DNA of 64,000 nucleotides, from NCBI GenBank assembly GCA_032768795.1, contig CP136491.1, positions 124,001 through 188,000 of the forward strand, written 5' to 3'. Position numbers and translations under genes: made by a program. The notes beneath the pieces are model-generated. The model saw nothing but the letters and a program-made list of their open reading frames with translations, ran no database searches and was not told the DNA's origin. Numbering within the stretch: position 1 is the stretch's first letter; every line of letters starts with the position of its first letter. Positions 41,392 through 50,210 of this stretch are shown piece after piece. Source of the DNA: Tremella fuciformis (taxonomy: Eukaryota > Basidiomycota > Tremellomycetes > Tremellales > Tremellaceae).

Positions 41392-44226
41392 CTCCCCCTC
41401 GAAGTCTGCAGGCTGCAGGTGGCCGCGACAGGTCTGGCGGTTGTGCCAAGGACCTACTGGGCGTCCCCAAGCCTGCTGATCTTCGCTCCAGGATGATAGA
41501 GGCCCGAGACCACGCGTCGCGAGCGTCGCACGGTCCAGACCAACACCTCCTTCAGGCTGATGGGAAGGCGTCCGGCCGTTCTCCATCAATACCGACCCAA
41601 AATCGATGATCTTGGTGTCTGCCGGTAGCCCTGATCCTCTTTGGGATCCTCTGGCTCCCCCTGCATGCATACAGTCTCTGATAGCCCGTGCGCATGCAGT
41701 AAAGCGTTGCCAATGAAGCTGAGTCGCGAGCTGACTATCGGCATTTCGGCGTTTTGACCCGACCACGTGGTGTGGCAGACGAACCGGAGCGCGACTGACT
41801 TTGTCATTCAACGTCTTCTCGCTACCGCCGATGCCTTCTAGATCGCTGAATGCAGCCGCTAGGTGGACGAGAGCGCGCTCCGCGCCGGCAGGCGGACGGC
41901 CCAGACCCAGAGCTTCAAAATGGCGCGCGTGGGCGGCGGCGGGGAGCGACTTGGTGAGGATGTCTGCCTTCTGGTCTGCAGAGCTGACGTACCGCAGGCT
42001 GACTTTGCCTGTGTCAACAAGTTCCCGAATCAAATGATGCTTTATGTCGATATGTTTGGTTCGAGAGTGAGTAGTAGGCTGTCCTGCGAGTCTGATGGAC
42101 CCCTGGTTGTCGCAGGAGAGCGGCGTTGGTGATCTCTGCTCGAGTCCTAGCTCACAGAGTAGATTCCTGAGCCAAACTGCCTCCTTGGCTGCTTCTGCGA
42201 CAGCGATGTATTCGGCCTCGACGGTGGATGTTGACACGGTAGCCTGCCGTCTGGACGACCAGGTGATCGGCGAGCCCTTGAACTCCATCAACCAACCTGT
42301 GGTTGACCGCCGGGTCTCCTTGCAGCCTGCCCAGTCGGAATCTACCCAGCCCTGCAGCCCGTCATCTTTCCCGCCGCCTAGCTTGAGCCCAACAGTCCGT
42401 GTGTGGGCTAGGTAGGTCAGGACGCCTTGTGCGAGGTCCCAATGCTGACGGGTAGGTGCAGCGAGCGCTCGGGATAGATACGAGGCCGCGAACATGACGT
42501 CCGGGCGGGTGCAGCCCGCTAGCCATAGGAGACATCCGACAAGTTCTTGATAGGGCGTTAGGGCCGTCGACATGTCCTCTGCATCGATCTTGGCATCCTG
42601 CGGCAACGGTGTTGATCTGGTGCGTCGCCGAGCGTGCTCTGGGAACCTCTCGAGCACCCTGTCGATGTATGCGGGCTGACTCAGCCAGATCGTCCGCCTA
42701 GCCTTGTCCTGCGATACCTTCATCCCAAGCACGGTTCCGACGTCGCCTATGACAGTGATCGTCCACTCAGCCTTTAGGGCGGTCCACAGGTCGTCTATCT
42801 CCCCCTGCGATGATGCGGCAATCACGATGTCGTCGACGTAGACCAAGACAAGCACGATTCGGCCTTGTCGGTCCTGCCGCACATACAGTCCCCAGTCACC
42901 GTTCGTCCTCAGGAAGCCCTGTCGATGTAAGACTCGTCCTAGCTCTTCCCACCAGTTCCTTGCTGACTGCTTTAGGCCGTACAGGCTCTTCAACAGCAGC
43001 AGAGCGTCGCAGCCTGGTCTCCGCCGCATCCCGTCCGGATACCGAATGTAGACCTCTGTGTCGATTGGGCTGTTCAGATACGCTCCTTCGACGTCGGCCT
43101 GTGCGACAATCATGCGGTCGGCTGCAGCGATGGCTAGCAACAGTCTCAGAGATCCGAGACGGCCTACCGGCGCGAACGTCTCTTCAAAATCGACGCCCGG
43201 CACCTGCGAGAAGCCCTGTGCGACAAGCCTAGCCTTGTGTTTGACGACGTGGCCGTCGGCATCGGTCTTGACTTTAAATACCCAACGCGATCCCACTGCC
43301 TTGCGATCTGCAGGAAGTTTGACCTCTTGCCATGTCCCCTTACTCTCGATGTTCGCAATTTCCTTCTCCATGGCGGCAATCCACTCTCCTCTGTCATCGC
43401 TAGCCATCGCCTCGGCTAGGTTCCTGGGATCTACAGGCATCACGGGGCCGTCGGCGGCATTGGCGGATAGGAAGGCGAAAGGGCTATGCAGCCGCTCAAC
43501 GATCGCACCGAACTTTGCGGGCGCTTTCTTCTCGCGGACGGGCCGTCCGACGGTATTGGCGGCCACGGGAGGTGCCGGCGGGGTCTCGACGACTGGTACA
43601 TACGTCCACCTGTCGGCAACGGGAATCCTGGAACGATTGGTGGCTACAGGAAGACGGGATGGACGGGGGACCCGAGGCTGCTCGGGTGTGTTGGACACGG
43701 CAACTGCGGGATCGTTGATTGTGAGCTCTTCCTCTGAGATCTCTACTCCAGCGACATTTTTCTGAGCTTGCCCCGGCTCAGGCTGATCTCCAGGTACCTC
43801 CAGATCGTCTCTATCATCATCCTGGCTTGAATGACTTGCGATCTTGCCTCCCATCGATCCAACCGGTATGAGCTGTGCTTGGTCGCTTTGGGTCACGTGA
43901 CCGACATCGGCCTCATCGTCCTCCGACATCTCAAGCACTTTGACGTCTCTTCGATGGGCAATCTCGCCCGTGGCGTCAAGCTGCACAATCCATCCGCTCT
44001 GGGTCTCACTCTGACCGAGTATCCGACACGCCTCGCCGCGCTCTATCGTAAACGACGCCTTGCGGCGAATCTGAGACGGGATCTGCGCATGACACCTTTG
44101 CCCGAATCGCAGGACGGAATCTAGGCCTCTCTCCCGCCCTGTAAGCGCGCTCCAAGCCGATAAGCCCGTCCTGGCTGACACAGACAGCTTCATGATGATT
44201 ACTGCGGCGTAACGGGCTGCGAAAGA
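41386..44226 (-). CDS. Copia polyprotein, 3' part: integrase C-terminus, reverse transcriptase, RNase H
   Basis: The frame continues that of the upstream part directly after the TAG at 44227-44229. Reverse transcriptase motifs are QADVEGAYLNSPIDTEVYI and the catalytic LVYVDDIVIA (YVDD). RNase H shows WVDSDWAGCKETRRSTTGW, EAEYIAVAEAAKEAVWLRN and DNQGSI. RVFKVKTDADGHVVKHKARLV opens the RT domain as usual in copia. The frame runs to a stop just inside the LTR, giving a longer tail than typical. Without suppression of the stop these domains would not be made from the full-length message. Confidence 0.88.
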   Translation of the reverse strand, partial: SFAARYAAVIIMKLSVSARTGLSAWSALTGRERGLDSVLRFGQRCHAQIPSQIRRKASFTIERGEACRILGQSETQSGWIVQLDATGEIAHRRDVKVLEMSEDDEADVGHVTQSDQAQLIPVGSMGGKIASHSSQDDDRDDLEVPGDQPEPGQAQKNVAGVEISEEELTINDPAVAVSNTPEQPRVPRPSRLPVATNRSRIPVADRWTYVPVVETPPAPPVAANTVGRPVREKKAPAKFGAIVERLHSPFAFLSANAADGPVMPVDPRNLAEAMASDDRGEWIAAMEKEIANIESKGTWQEVKLPADRKAVGSRWVFKVKTDADGHVVKHKARLVAQGFSQVPGVDFEETFAPVGRLGSLRLLLAIAAADRMIVAQADVEGAYLNSPIDTEVYIRYPDGMRRRPGCDALLLLKSLYGLKQSARNWWEELGRVLHRQGFLRTNGDWGLYVRQDRQGRIVLVLVYVDDIVIAASSQGEIDDLWTALKAEWTITVIGDVGTVLGMKVSQDKARRTIWLSQPAYIDRVLERFPEHARRRTRSTPLPQDAKIDAEDMSTALTPYQELVGCLLWLAGCTRPDVMFAASYLSRALAAPTRQHWDLAQGVLTYLAHTRTVGLKLGGGKDDGLQGWVDSDWAGCKETRRSTTGWLMEFKGSPITWSSRRQATVSTSTVEAEYIAVAEAAKEAVWLRNLLCELGLEQRSPTPLSCDNQGSIRLAGQPTTHSRTKHIDIKHHLIRELVDTGKVSLRYVSSADQKADILTKSLPAAAHARHFEALGLGRPPAGAERALVHLAAAFSDLEGIGGSEKTLNDKVSRAPVRLPHHVVGSKRRNADSQLATQLHWQRFTACARAIRDCMHAGGARGSQRGSGLPADTKIIDFGSVLMENGRTPSHQPEGGVGLDRATLATRGLGPLSSWSEDQQAWGRPVGPWHNRQTCRGHLQPADFEGEC

Positions 44227-46407
44227 CTAGGAATGAGGCAAGCGGCTATCGGCCAGCATGGCGGCTATCATGTCTTTGACGGTGCGTATCGTTCGTTCAG
44301 CCGCCCCGTTGAGCTCGGGCGTGTACCTAGGCGTCATGTAATGTTGAATACCGGCTGACTGATAGAACGCTCGGGCTTCCAGGCTATCAAACTCGCCTCC
44401 GCCGTCGCTGCGAATGACTCGGACGCGATCTCCGAGCTGCCGCTCGATCTTGGCTACGAACTGCTGCAAGGCGTTGAACGCCTCTGACTTCCGGCCTATC
44501 GGGACCACGCCAAGGATCTTGCTCGAGCGCTCGATAGCCACGAGCATGTTCTCGCATCCGTCAACGGACGTCTCGAATGGCCCGGTAATGTCGACATCAA
44601 CGCCGACACCGTCGCCGCCGCCTCTGAGCAGCGGGGCGTCACCGGCCTTCGGCGGCCTGGTAATTTTGGTGCGAGCGCACACCTCGCATGCAGCGGTAAC
44701 GAACGGATCGTCTTTATAGACTCGCCAGGGCTCGGTAAGTAGGTCTTTCCTACCCAGCTCTTTCAGACGCTCGATGCCTATATGACCGAGACGCTGATGT
44801 TCAGCCTCGAGCGGTGATCTAGCGTCGACTGCGGTTGCAAGCAGGATCGTAGGATGCGTCCTGCCGAGTCGCACGGTCCAAAGCGAGCCTTTCTTTCGCA
44901 GAGCTAGCCTTTCCTGCCGTCGCTCAAGCGTTCCGCCGTCACCCTTGAGATCCGCCCGCCAGCCCCATCGCAGCAGCCTTGACAGGGAGCAGAGGCTGAT
45001 TCGAGCTGTCGGGACGTGGTAGACGTCTCGGAGCGTGAGGCGTTGCCCAGACGACAGGACAAGATCTATCTCGCCTACTTCGATGGCCTGCATTGTGCCG
45101 GTGTCGCTGGCTAGCCCAAAGACTCGGGGCGTCTCGAGACGGCGGACGCGTTTTAGGATCGACCTGTGCGGTGTCAAGTGGTCGGTAGCTCCGCTGTCGA
45201 GCACCCAAACGGGCTCGACGGCCTCTGACTCGACCTGCAGAGTGTCTGCGGTGAACAGGGCGTCATTACTGGCCTCTGCAGACCCATCCTCGAACCACGG
45301 GTTGTCGAGCTGGTCAGGAAAGACGATGCGATCGTCGCTATCATCATCGAGCTCGGCCCATTCGGTGGCGGCAACAGTCAAACCGGCCCACGGATCCATG
45401 TCAACTTCCAGGGCTGCAGCGAGCAGTCCCGAGTCGGCCTTAGGAGGAATCGTGATCCTCTTGTCGGCTGCGGCGACGACGTCCTGACGGTCTTGAACGC
45501 CCTTGCGTTCACCTCGGCCGCCTCTCTGCCAAGCAGAGCGTCCGCCGCGGCCCTGCAGGCCGCCGCGCTGCAGTTCTGCAGCCTTCTTGCGGCAATCACG
45601 CTCCCAATGACCTTTCTTGCCGCAATGTCGACACTCGTCATTGGCCTTGTCTCTCTCGAACCGAGGGCGACGCTCGACAGCCATCGCGAGCGGTTTGCCA
45701 CCACCGTTACCTTGACGGCCTTGAGGCGGCCTAGCCCTTCGTCGCGCGATCTCGGTGGTGTATTTCGAGAGCACGACGGCCCAGGACTGCTTGTCCTTGG
45801 CGATGGGGGCCAATTCAGCCCTCACAATGTTGAAGGCGGGGTCAAGGATCGTGGCAAGGAATCTCTGAGCGCGCTCGGTGTCGCTCAGGACGATCCCGAC
45901 GCGCTTGCCGTCCGAAATCGCCTTGGAGAACGTCTCGACGTGAGCGCTCATTTCGTCCGCAGAGGCGTCCCCTCGCAGGTCTAGAGTCCACAGGCGGGCA
46001 TGAACAATGCGCTGATTCTCCAGGAGGTCGGCCTCGTGCATTTTGTCGCAATACAGCCACATATCGGCTGCAGCGAGTAGGTCTTCAATGTCGAGCCGAA
46101 CGGCTTCCGAGACCGTTCCCTTCAACATCGCCTGTGCCCTGCTCTCTCGGGCTTGCCACCTCTCCCAGTCCTTCTTATCCTCGCTGCTGAACGCGCCAGC
46201 CTCGGATCCCGTCGGCATGACGGATCCTGCTCGAGTGCGACGCTCGGTAGCTGCGACACGCCCTGGCTCGGGATCGAGGCCCAAGGCTGCATTCCAGCAG
46301 TCTCCAAGCTGCAGGGCGACTTCTACGGCCGCCCGCCACGGCGCATATGACGAAGGATCATGCGAGAGCTTTGGGATCGCGTCGATGTTGACTCTGGTGG
46401 CTGACAT
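44227..46407 (-). CDS. Copia polyprotein, 5' part: Gag, protease, integrase core
   Basis: The start is the ATG at 46407 (MSATRVNIDAIPKLSHDP); the frame upstream lacks an ATG. Gag is followed by a CCHC knuckle (CRHCGKKGHWERDC). The aspartic protease motif is VWVLDSGATDHLTP. The integrase has the HHCC zinc site (HQRLGHIGIERLKEL ... CEVC) and a DDE core: DVDITGPF, RSDGGGEFDS and the Glu in PELNGAAERT. The frame is cut by TAG shortly after this core, after RLPHS. The codon after the break continues with the expected integrase sequence in the same frame, so a single base change is the simplest cause. Confidence 0.9.
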   Translation of the reverse strand: MSATRVNIDAIPKLSHDPSSYAPWRAAVEVALQLGDCWNAALGLDPEPGRVAATERRTRAGSVMPTGSEAGAFSSEDKKDWERWQARESRAQAMLKGTVSEAVRLDIEDLLAAADMWLYCDKMHEADLLENQRIVHARLWTLDLRGDASADEMSAHVETFSKAISDGKRVGIVLSDTERAQRFLATILDPAFNIVRAELAPIAKDKQSWAVVLSKYTTEIARRRARPPQGRQGNGGGKPLAMAVERRPRFERDKANDECRHCGKKGHWERDCRKKAAELQRGGLQGRGGRSAWQRGGRGERKGVQDRQDVVAAADKRITIPPKADSGLLAAALEVDMDPWAGLTVAATEWAELDDDSDDRIVFPDQLDNPWFEDGSAEASNDALFTADTLQVESEAVEPVWVLDSGATDHLTPHRSILKRVRRLETPRVFGLASDTGTMQAIEVGEIDLVLSSGQRLTLRDVYHVPTARISLCSLSRLLRWGWRADLKGDGGTLERRQERLALRKKGSLWTVRLGRTHPTILLATAVDARSPLEAEHQRLGHIGIERLKELGRKDLLTEPWRVYKDDPFVTAACEVCARTKITRPPKAGDAPLLRGGGDGVGVDVDITGPFETSVDGCENMLVAIERSSKILGVVPIGRKSEAFNALQQFVAKIERQLGDRVRVIRSDGGGEFDSLEARAFYQSAGIQHYMTPRYTPELNGAAERTIRTVKDMIAAMLADSRLPHS

Positions 46408-46753
46408 CGCGATAAAGGTATGTAAGGAATGGTCTGTGCGCACGCGGGGGTGCTGATTTTGATAGATATGACGGCAGAGTGTGCGTCAGCGGAACGATAC
46501 CTCGCTGGGGACGACTTTCGCGATAGAGCGCCTGTTACTAGGCCCGACGCTCTCCCTGTGTGCTTACGAGATGTTCTCGTTCTTCCTCTAGCCTTCTCTG
46601 ACGGCTAGGAACTTCCTCGAGCGTCCGCGGCGATGTAGACGGCGACGGCTCGGTTTGTGGCGGTGTCTAGAGCGTCTGCGGCAGCGGCGACGGCTCGATA
46701 GACAGCCCGTTATGCTCTCTGTAGTCTCGGGCTGAGACTTGGGACTTTTAATC
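46408..46753 (-). other. Copia 5' untranslated leader
   Basis: 346 bp between the 5' LTR and the Gag start, with repeated GGCGACGGCTCG elements. A primer-binding site should adjoin the LTR at 46753 downward (GATTAAAAGTCCC on the minus strand), but I cannot name the tRNA. Confidence 0.6.
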
Positions 46754-46910
46754 TGTTACACAATGATGAGAGCTATGCATTCGTCCCTCTCTGCAGTTCT
46801 ACATATATATAAGAGCGGTCTCTCTGTCAAGCCATCTACATAAGGTTACTCATTCGGCCGAAAGAGGCAATTCTGACCTTATGGGGCGTCTCGGGGCCTA
46901 TTGTTCAACA
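46754..46910 (-). repeat. 5' LTR of the copia element (right)
   Basis: 157 bp, identical by eye to 41235-41391, in direct orientation, and followed by the second AATGA. Confidence 0.93.
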
Positions 46911-46915
46911 AATGA
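46911..46915. repeat. Target site duplication AATGA, right
   Basis: Exact copy of 41230-41234. Confidence 0.9.
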
Positions 46916-47021
46916 CGCGCTAGAAAAAGCGAGTCGCGATCCAACCAAGCCAGAGTTTAAGGTCGGACTCCGGACGGTCCTTTTCACTAAGTACGAACCC
47001 GTATCCGACGTCGAAATTTAG

Positions 47022-47704
47022 TCGGGTCTTCACTCGTTTCACAGCACCGATCGGAGATGCGGGTCTGGAGGTCGAAGCTCTTGTGAACCTCGCGGTCTTA
47101 ACCCGTTTCTCTCTCCTCTCGCAGACTGATTATAGACTTGATCACACTGTTTATATCTTTCGCACTCGATGGCCACTCGTGTGTATATGCAACTCTTTCA
47201 ACAATCAGCTCCCCAGGTCCTTGATTGAAAGATGCCGTCTGTGCTATAGATTTTGGTTTAAGGTGCCACTCGGTCTGGGAGCCACATTCGCGCTCCGCCT
47301 CGTCTCGACCTTGGCTTATTCATCACATCGCATACTCATCTTGTCGATCGCCCATGAGTGGAAGCTGCTGATCAAGATGCTCGGTCATGTGTCCGGGCCT
47401 GACAGGACCCAGAACCTTGCGTCGCCGAGGGCACGAGTCCGACAACCTTATCAATGTCGATCACGAGTCGAGCAGCTGTGCGTTCGTGACCGCTTCCCGG
47501 GTTGGTCAGTTGGGTCGGTGTTCGGTTTCAAGGTGGTGTGATGGGATGTCACCGGTGACTGATCTTGGTCATGACCGAGCGGAATGCCATGGCGACGAGG
47601 TACTTAAGAGGCCCATGCAGCTGTCTCTTCGACCATCGCAAAAGACAAACCTCCAGGCACTCCTCGAACCACCCCTTGGTGACTAGCACCACCTCGCACG
47701 CAGA
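47022..47704. other. 3' flank of paralog 5 and promoter of the hydrolase
   Basis: About 680 bp containing the second copy of the 3'-flank repeat at 47281-47446. No gene. Confidence 0.55.
47281..47446 (+). repeat. 3'-flank repeat, copy 2
   Basis: Matches 39059-39210 with a long identical core ending GTGTCCGGGCCTGACAGGAC. One insertion (CAGAACCTTGCGT-like) separates the last two blocks. Confidence 0.85.
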
Positions 47705-48778
47705 ATGACGCCTACCTCCATCGTGTATGATCCCCAGTACGGCACTGAGCTGGACCTGTATACGCCCCCTCAGCCTTCGGAGAGTGACAACGCGCATGGG
47801 CTCCCGCTTGTCATATTGTTCCATGGAGGAGGCATGACCGCCGGGGCCAGGAAGGATATGTTCATCTCGACGGACCTGATCGGTGAGTCGCCATCTGTCA
47901 TGCGTTGCTCCCCCACTAACGGATCAGACAAGAGTCTCGCACGAGGCTACTTGTTCGTCTCGGCGGACTATCGCCTGCTGTACCCCTCCACGACCCAGGA
48001 TATCATCGACGACGTCCGAACCCTCTTCACCTTCCTCTCCACCGACGGTCTCCGTGCCCACCTGCCCTCTGGCATCAAGGTCGACCTCGAGCGCGTCGTA
48101 GTGGCCGGCGTATCAGGTGGCAACTACCCCGCTCGTGTTGCGGCAACTATTTCTGGCCTGCCATTCCGCCCAAAGGCGTGGTTGAGCATGTACGGCATGG
48201 CGAACGACTTCACCCTCGACCACTGGGTGCAGGCGAAAGACATCCCTCTCTCCGAGTCGCCCTTCCCCATCAAGATCGACAAGGAGCAGTACGAGCGTTA
48301 CATGCGCGGTGAGGACCTAGAGGTGGTCACCAGCGCCCCGCTCCAGATCGCACCGGCCCTCAAAGGTGTGAGCGATGTCAAGAACCGGGTTGGGATCTTC
48401 GTCGGCTGGTACATTCAAGGTACACTGCTCGACCATATCATCGATGAGCCCGGTCTCTCCGCCACCATCCGCGATCTCCCCAGAGAGAAACGATTGGATG
48501 CCGTGCCCGAGGGCAAGCGGCACCTGCTTCTCCCTTTGCACGGAGATACCGTGCCGCTCGTGCTCATCCACGGCACTGCCGATACCGTCGTCTCAGTCGA
48601 GGAGAGCTACGCGGGCTTGGCCGAGGCCAAGGCAGCAGGTGTCGAAGCAACGATGTTTGCCGTCGAGGGCGCGGAGCATGGCTTGCTTGATCCGAAAGGA
48701 CCGCCGGGGACGCGGACGGCAGAGTGCCTCGCTATTTTTGACCAGGCCTTGGAGGCCGTGTGGAAGTTTATCGTGTAG
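47705..48778 (+). CDS. Alpha/beta hydrolase (esterase/lipase, HSL-like)
   Basis: 342 residues after removal of a 45-nt in-frame intron (47883-47927, GTGAGT...CACTAACGGATCAG). Features: oxyanion-hole HGGG in LVILFHGGGMTAG, a VSADYRL strand, the nucleophile elbow GVSGGNYPA, an acid region in VLIHGTADTVVS and the catalytic His in AEHGLLDPKG. This is the fold of carboxylesterases and lipases acting on ester bonds. No signal peptide is visible, so it is probably intracellular. Splicing joins FISTDLI to DKSLARGYLFVSADYRL, the usual family spacing. The natural ester substrate is unknown. Confidence 0.9.
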   Translation: MTPTSIVYDPQYGTELDLYTPPQPSESDNAHGLPLVILFHGGGMTAGARKDMFISTDLIGESPSVMRCSPTNGSDKSLARGYLFVSADYRLLYPSTTQDIIDDVRTLFTFLSTDGLRAHLPSGIKVDLERVVVAGVSGGNYPARVAATISGLPFRPKAWLSMYGMANDFTLDHWVQAKDIPLSESPFPIKIDKEQYERYMRGEDLEVVTSAPLQIAPALKGVSDVKNRVGIFVGWYIQGTLLDHIIDEPGLSATIRDLPREKRLDAVPEGKRHLLLPLHGDTVPLVLIHGTADTVVSVEESYAGLAEAKAAGVEATMFAVEGAEHGLLDPKGPPGTRTAECLAIFDQALEAVWKFIV

Positions 48779-49120
48779 AAATAGATGGGATGCAAATACT
48801 TGTGGCTAGCTGTTGGAATTTGTGCTGGTGAGCACAACAAGGGCTGCACCGTGCGGTGTCTGGAAGGGGCATTGCCGAAGCCGTATGAACATTACGGTCC
48901 CCTAGGTTCATGGAACGCAACGTCTCGATCGCTAGTGTCCCCGGTTCCGCACCTCTCGGATCACCTTCGTCCCAAGGGGAGATTAGATCGATGCATAGAC
49001 AGTTAACACTCTAGAACAGAGGGCGAAAGTGAAGTCAAGCTGTGGACATTGCAGCTGGAAAAGCTCTGATTTAGAGACTATCATGCGAAGAATGAAGATG
49101 GGGCATAAATACGATGTCTG
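48779..49120. other. Intergenic between convergent genes
   Basis: 342 bp of 3' flanks. Nothing further is seen. Confidence 0.5.
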
Positions 49121-50210
49121 TCAATTAGAGAGGCGGTCCCCCAATACCCATTGGCCAAGGCGATAACTGCGTGTTATTGCGTCTTCCCTGACCAGCTCGT
49201 TCACCTCCCGGTATGTGTGCGCGATGTCGTAGTTATTCCAGGAGAGTCCGGACCCTGCAAAGGACTGCTCGATTCCGCGCAAAACCCGATCAACTGCAAG
49301 ACTTATGGAAGCCTTCCATATCCTCTTCTTCTTTGCCTCCGGGAGAGTCTCGTCATACACTTGACATTGGAGACCTCCCTTCATCAAATTGGATGTTAGG
49401 GAATCTAAAAGGCGATTCCGCTCAGACTCCCCCTTTCTCTTCGGCCCAAGCGTTTCCTCTTCATAGTCCGGCGGCGGTGGAATAGGAACGACAGAATTAG
49501 TGACACAATTTCGAAAGCAGCCGTCAGATGTCCATTTGACAACGTAAGATCCCTCCGCAACTCTCCTACGTGAGCGGCCCACTGCTTGCCCAGTTATGGG
49601 CGCAGAAGTAGGCGCAGAAGTAGGCGCAGAAGCAGGCGCAGAAGCAGGCGCAATATCAAATGGCGCAGCTGTGAATCCACTTGGCACAAGTGGGTCCACA
49701 AATTTGAATGCAAATGTGGTCGCAGATGTAGGCACAGATGGCGGTGGCACGATTGGCGGTATCATATATGGCGGTGGCATAGATGACGGTGGCATAGATC
49801 GCGGTGGCATGGATGGCGGTGGCATAGATCGCGGTGGCATAGCTTGCGGTGGCATAGCTTGCGATGGCATAGATGGCGGTGGCACAGGTGCCTTGCCTTT
49901 GGACTTTTGCGATTTCTCCCTTCCTCCCTTTTGAGAAGTAGTGCTTGCAGTTGTCGGAGCAGGAGCAGAGGTACCAGAGGCTTCCTCCTCTTCTTCCATG
50001 GCATTCCACAATGCGCTGGTGTAGTACTCGGGTTCCTCATAATCTATAGTTTCTATGGGCCCTTGGATGTATTCTCCTTCCTGCTGTGTCTTTCTGTTAG
50101 CTGATATTCTTGGTGGAACCGGGACTGCTTACGTTCGTGACCTGCTGGGAGTGACCTTGGGTTTGCTGAAGCGCACGCCGCGCGTAGTCGTTGAGATTGT
50201 CGTCAGACAT
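49121..50210 (-). CDS. Unknown protein with Met-Pro-Pro and Ser-Ala-Pro repeats
   Basis: Exons 50210-50133 and 50089-49121, about 348 residues. The intron (50090-50132) must end at AAG, three residues past a CAG lying too close to the CTAAC branch point; this alone keeps frame into EEPEYYTSALWNAMEEEEE. After an acidic and Lys-rich segment come about eight MPP(x)SMPP-type units (DNA unit 15 bp, roughly 49750-49890) and five SAP units (12 bp, roughly 49600-49660). The C-terminal 130 residues are better ordered: DGCFRNCVTNSVVP, DSLTSNLMKGGLQC, ISLAVDRVLRGIEQSFAGSG. No family is recognised. The coding minisatellites probably vary in length between strains. Confidence 0.7.
49596..49900 (-). repeat. 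Coding minisatellites (12-bp and 15-bp units)
   Basis: GGCGCAGAAGTA-type units around 49600-49660 encode Ser-Ala-Pro; GGCGGTGGCATAGAT-type units around 49750-49890 encode Met-Pro-Pro-x-Ser/Ala. Both keep the reading frame. Confidence 0.8.

Larger units (their letters stand above)
41235..46910 (-). mobile_element. Complete Ty1/copia LTR retrotransposon
   Basis: 5676 bp, bounded by two identical 157-bp LTRs that begin TGTT and end AACA, flanked by AATGA on both sides. The coding strand is minus. Order in the polyprotein is Gag zinc knuckle, protease, integrase, reverse transcriptase, RNase H, the copia order. A purine run (GAGGGGAG) abuts the 3' LTR as a polypurine tract. Identity of the LTRs means a very recent insertion. 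One in-frame amber stop lies in the integrase region. It sits inside group A paralog 5. Confidence 0.95.
40462..47021 (+). pseudogene. Group A paralog 5, split by a copia retrotransposon
   Basis: Coding parts are 40462-41234 and 46916-47021. The 5' part contains WLKDEYEGRGEASFF, MFASQVSGAWRSV, MKGMCIRVASERREGW, GLLGWSNHWKEST and VFSAWLGTDKN, aligned with paralog 4. The frame then runs into the LTR and stops at 41247. Beyond the element and one copy of the 5-bp target duplication, the same frame resumes (PEFKVGLRTVLFTKYEP) and ends in TAG. Lengths on both sides add up to an uninterrupted frame of 292 residues, so the host gene was intact when the element inserted. The first in-frame ATG is at 40462. 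As it stands the product would lose the helix and last strand. Confidence 0.88.

Noticed and set aside
49596..49900. CRISPR-like spaced repeats
   Set aside because: The repeats are short, contiguous and in frame within a coding sequence; these are minisatellites.
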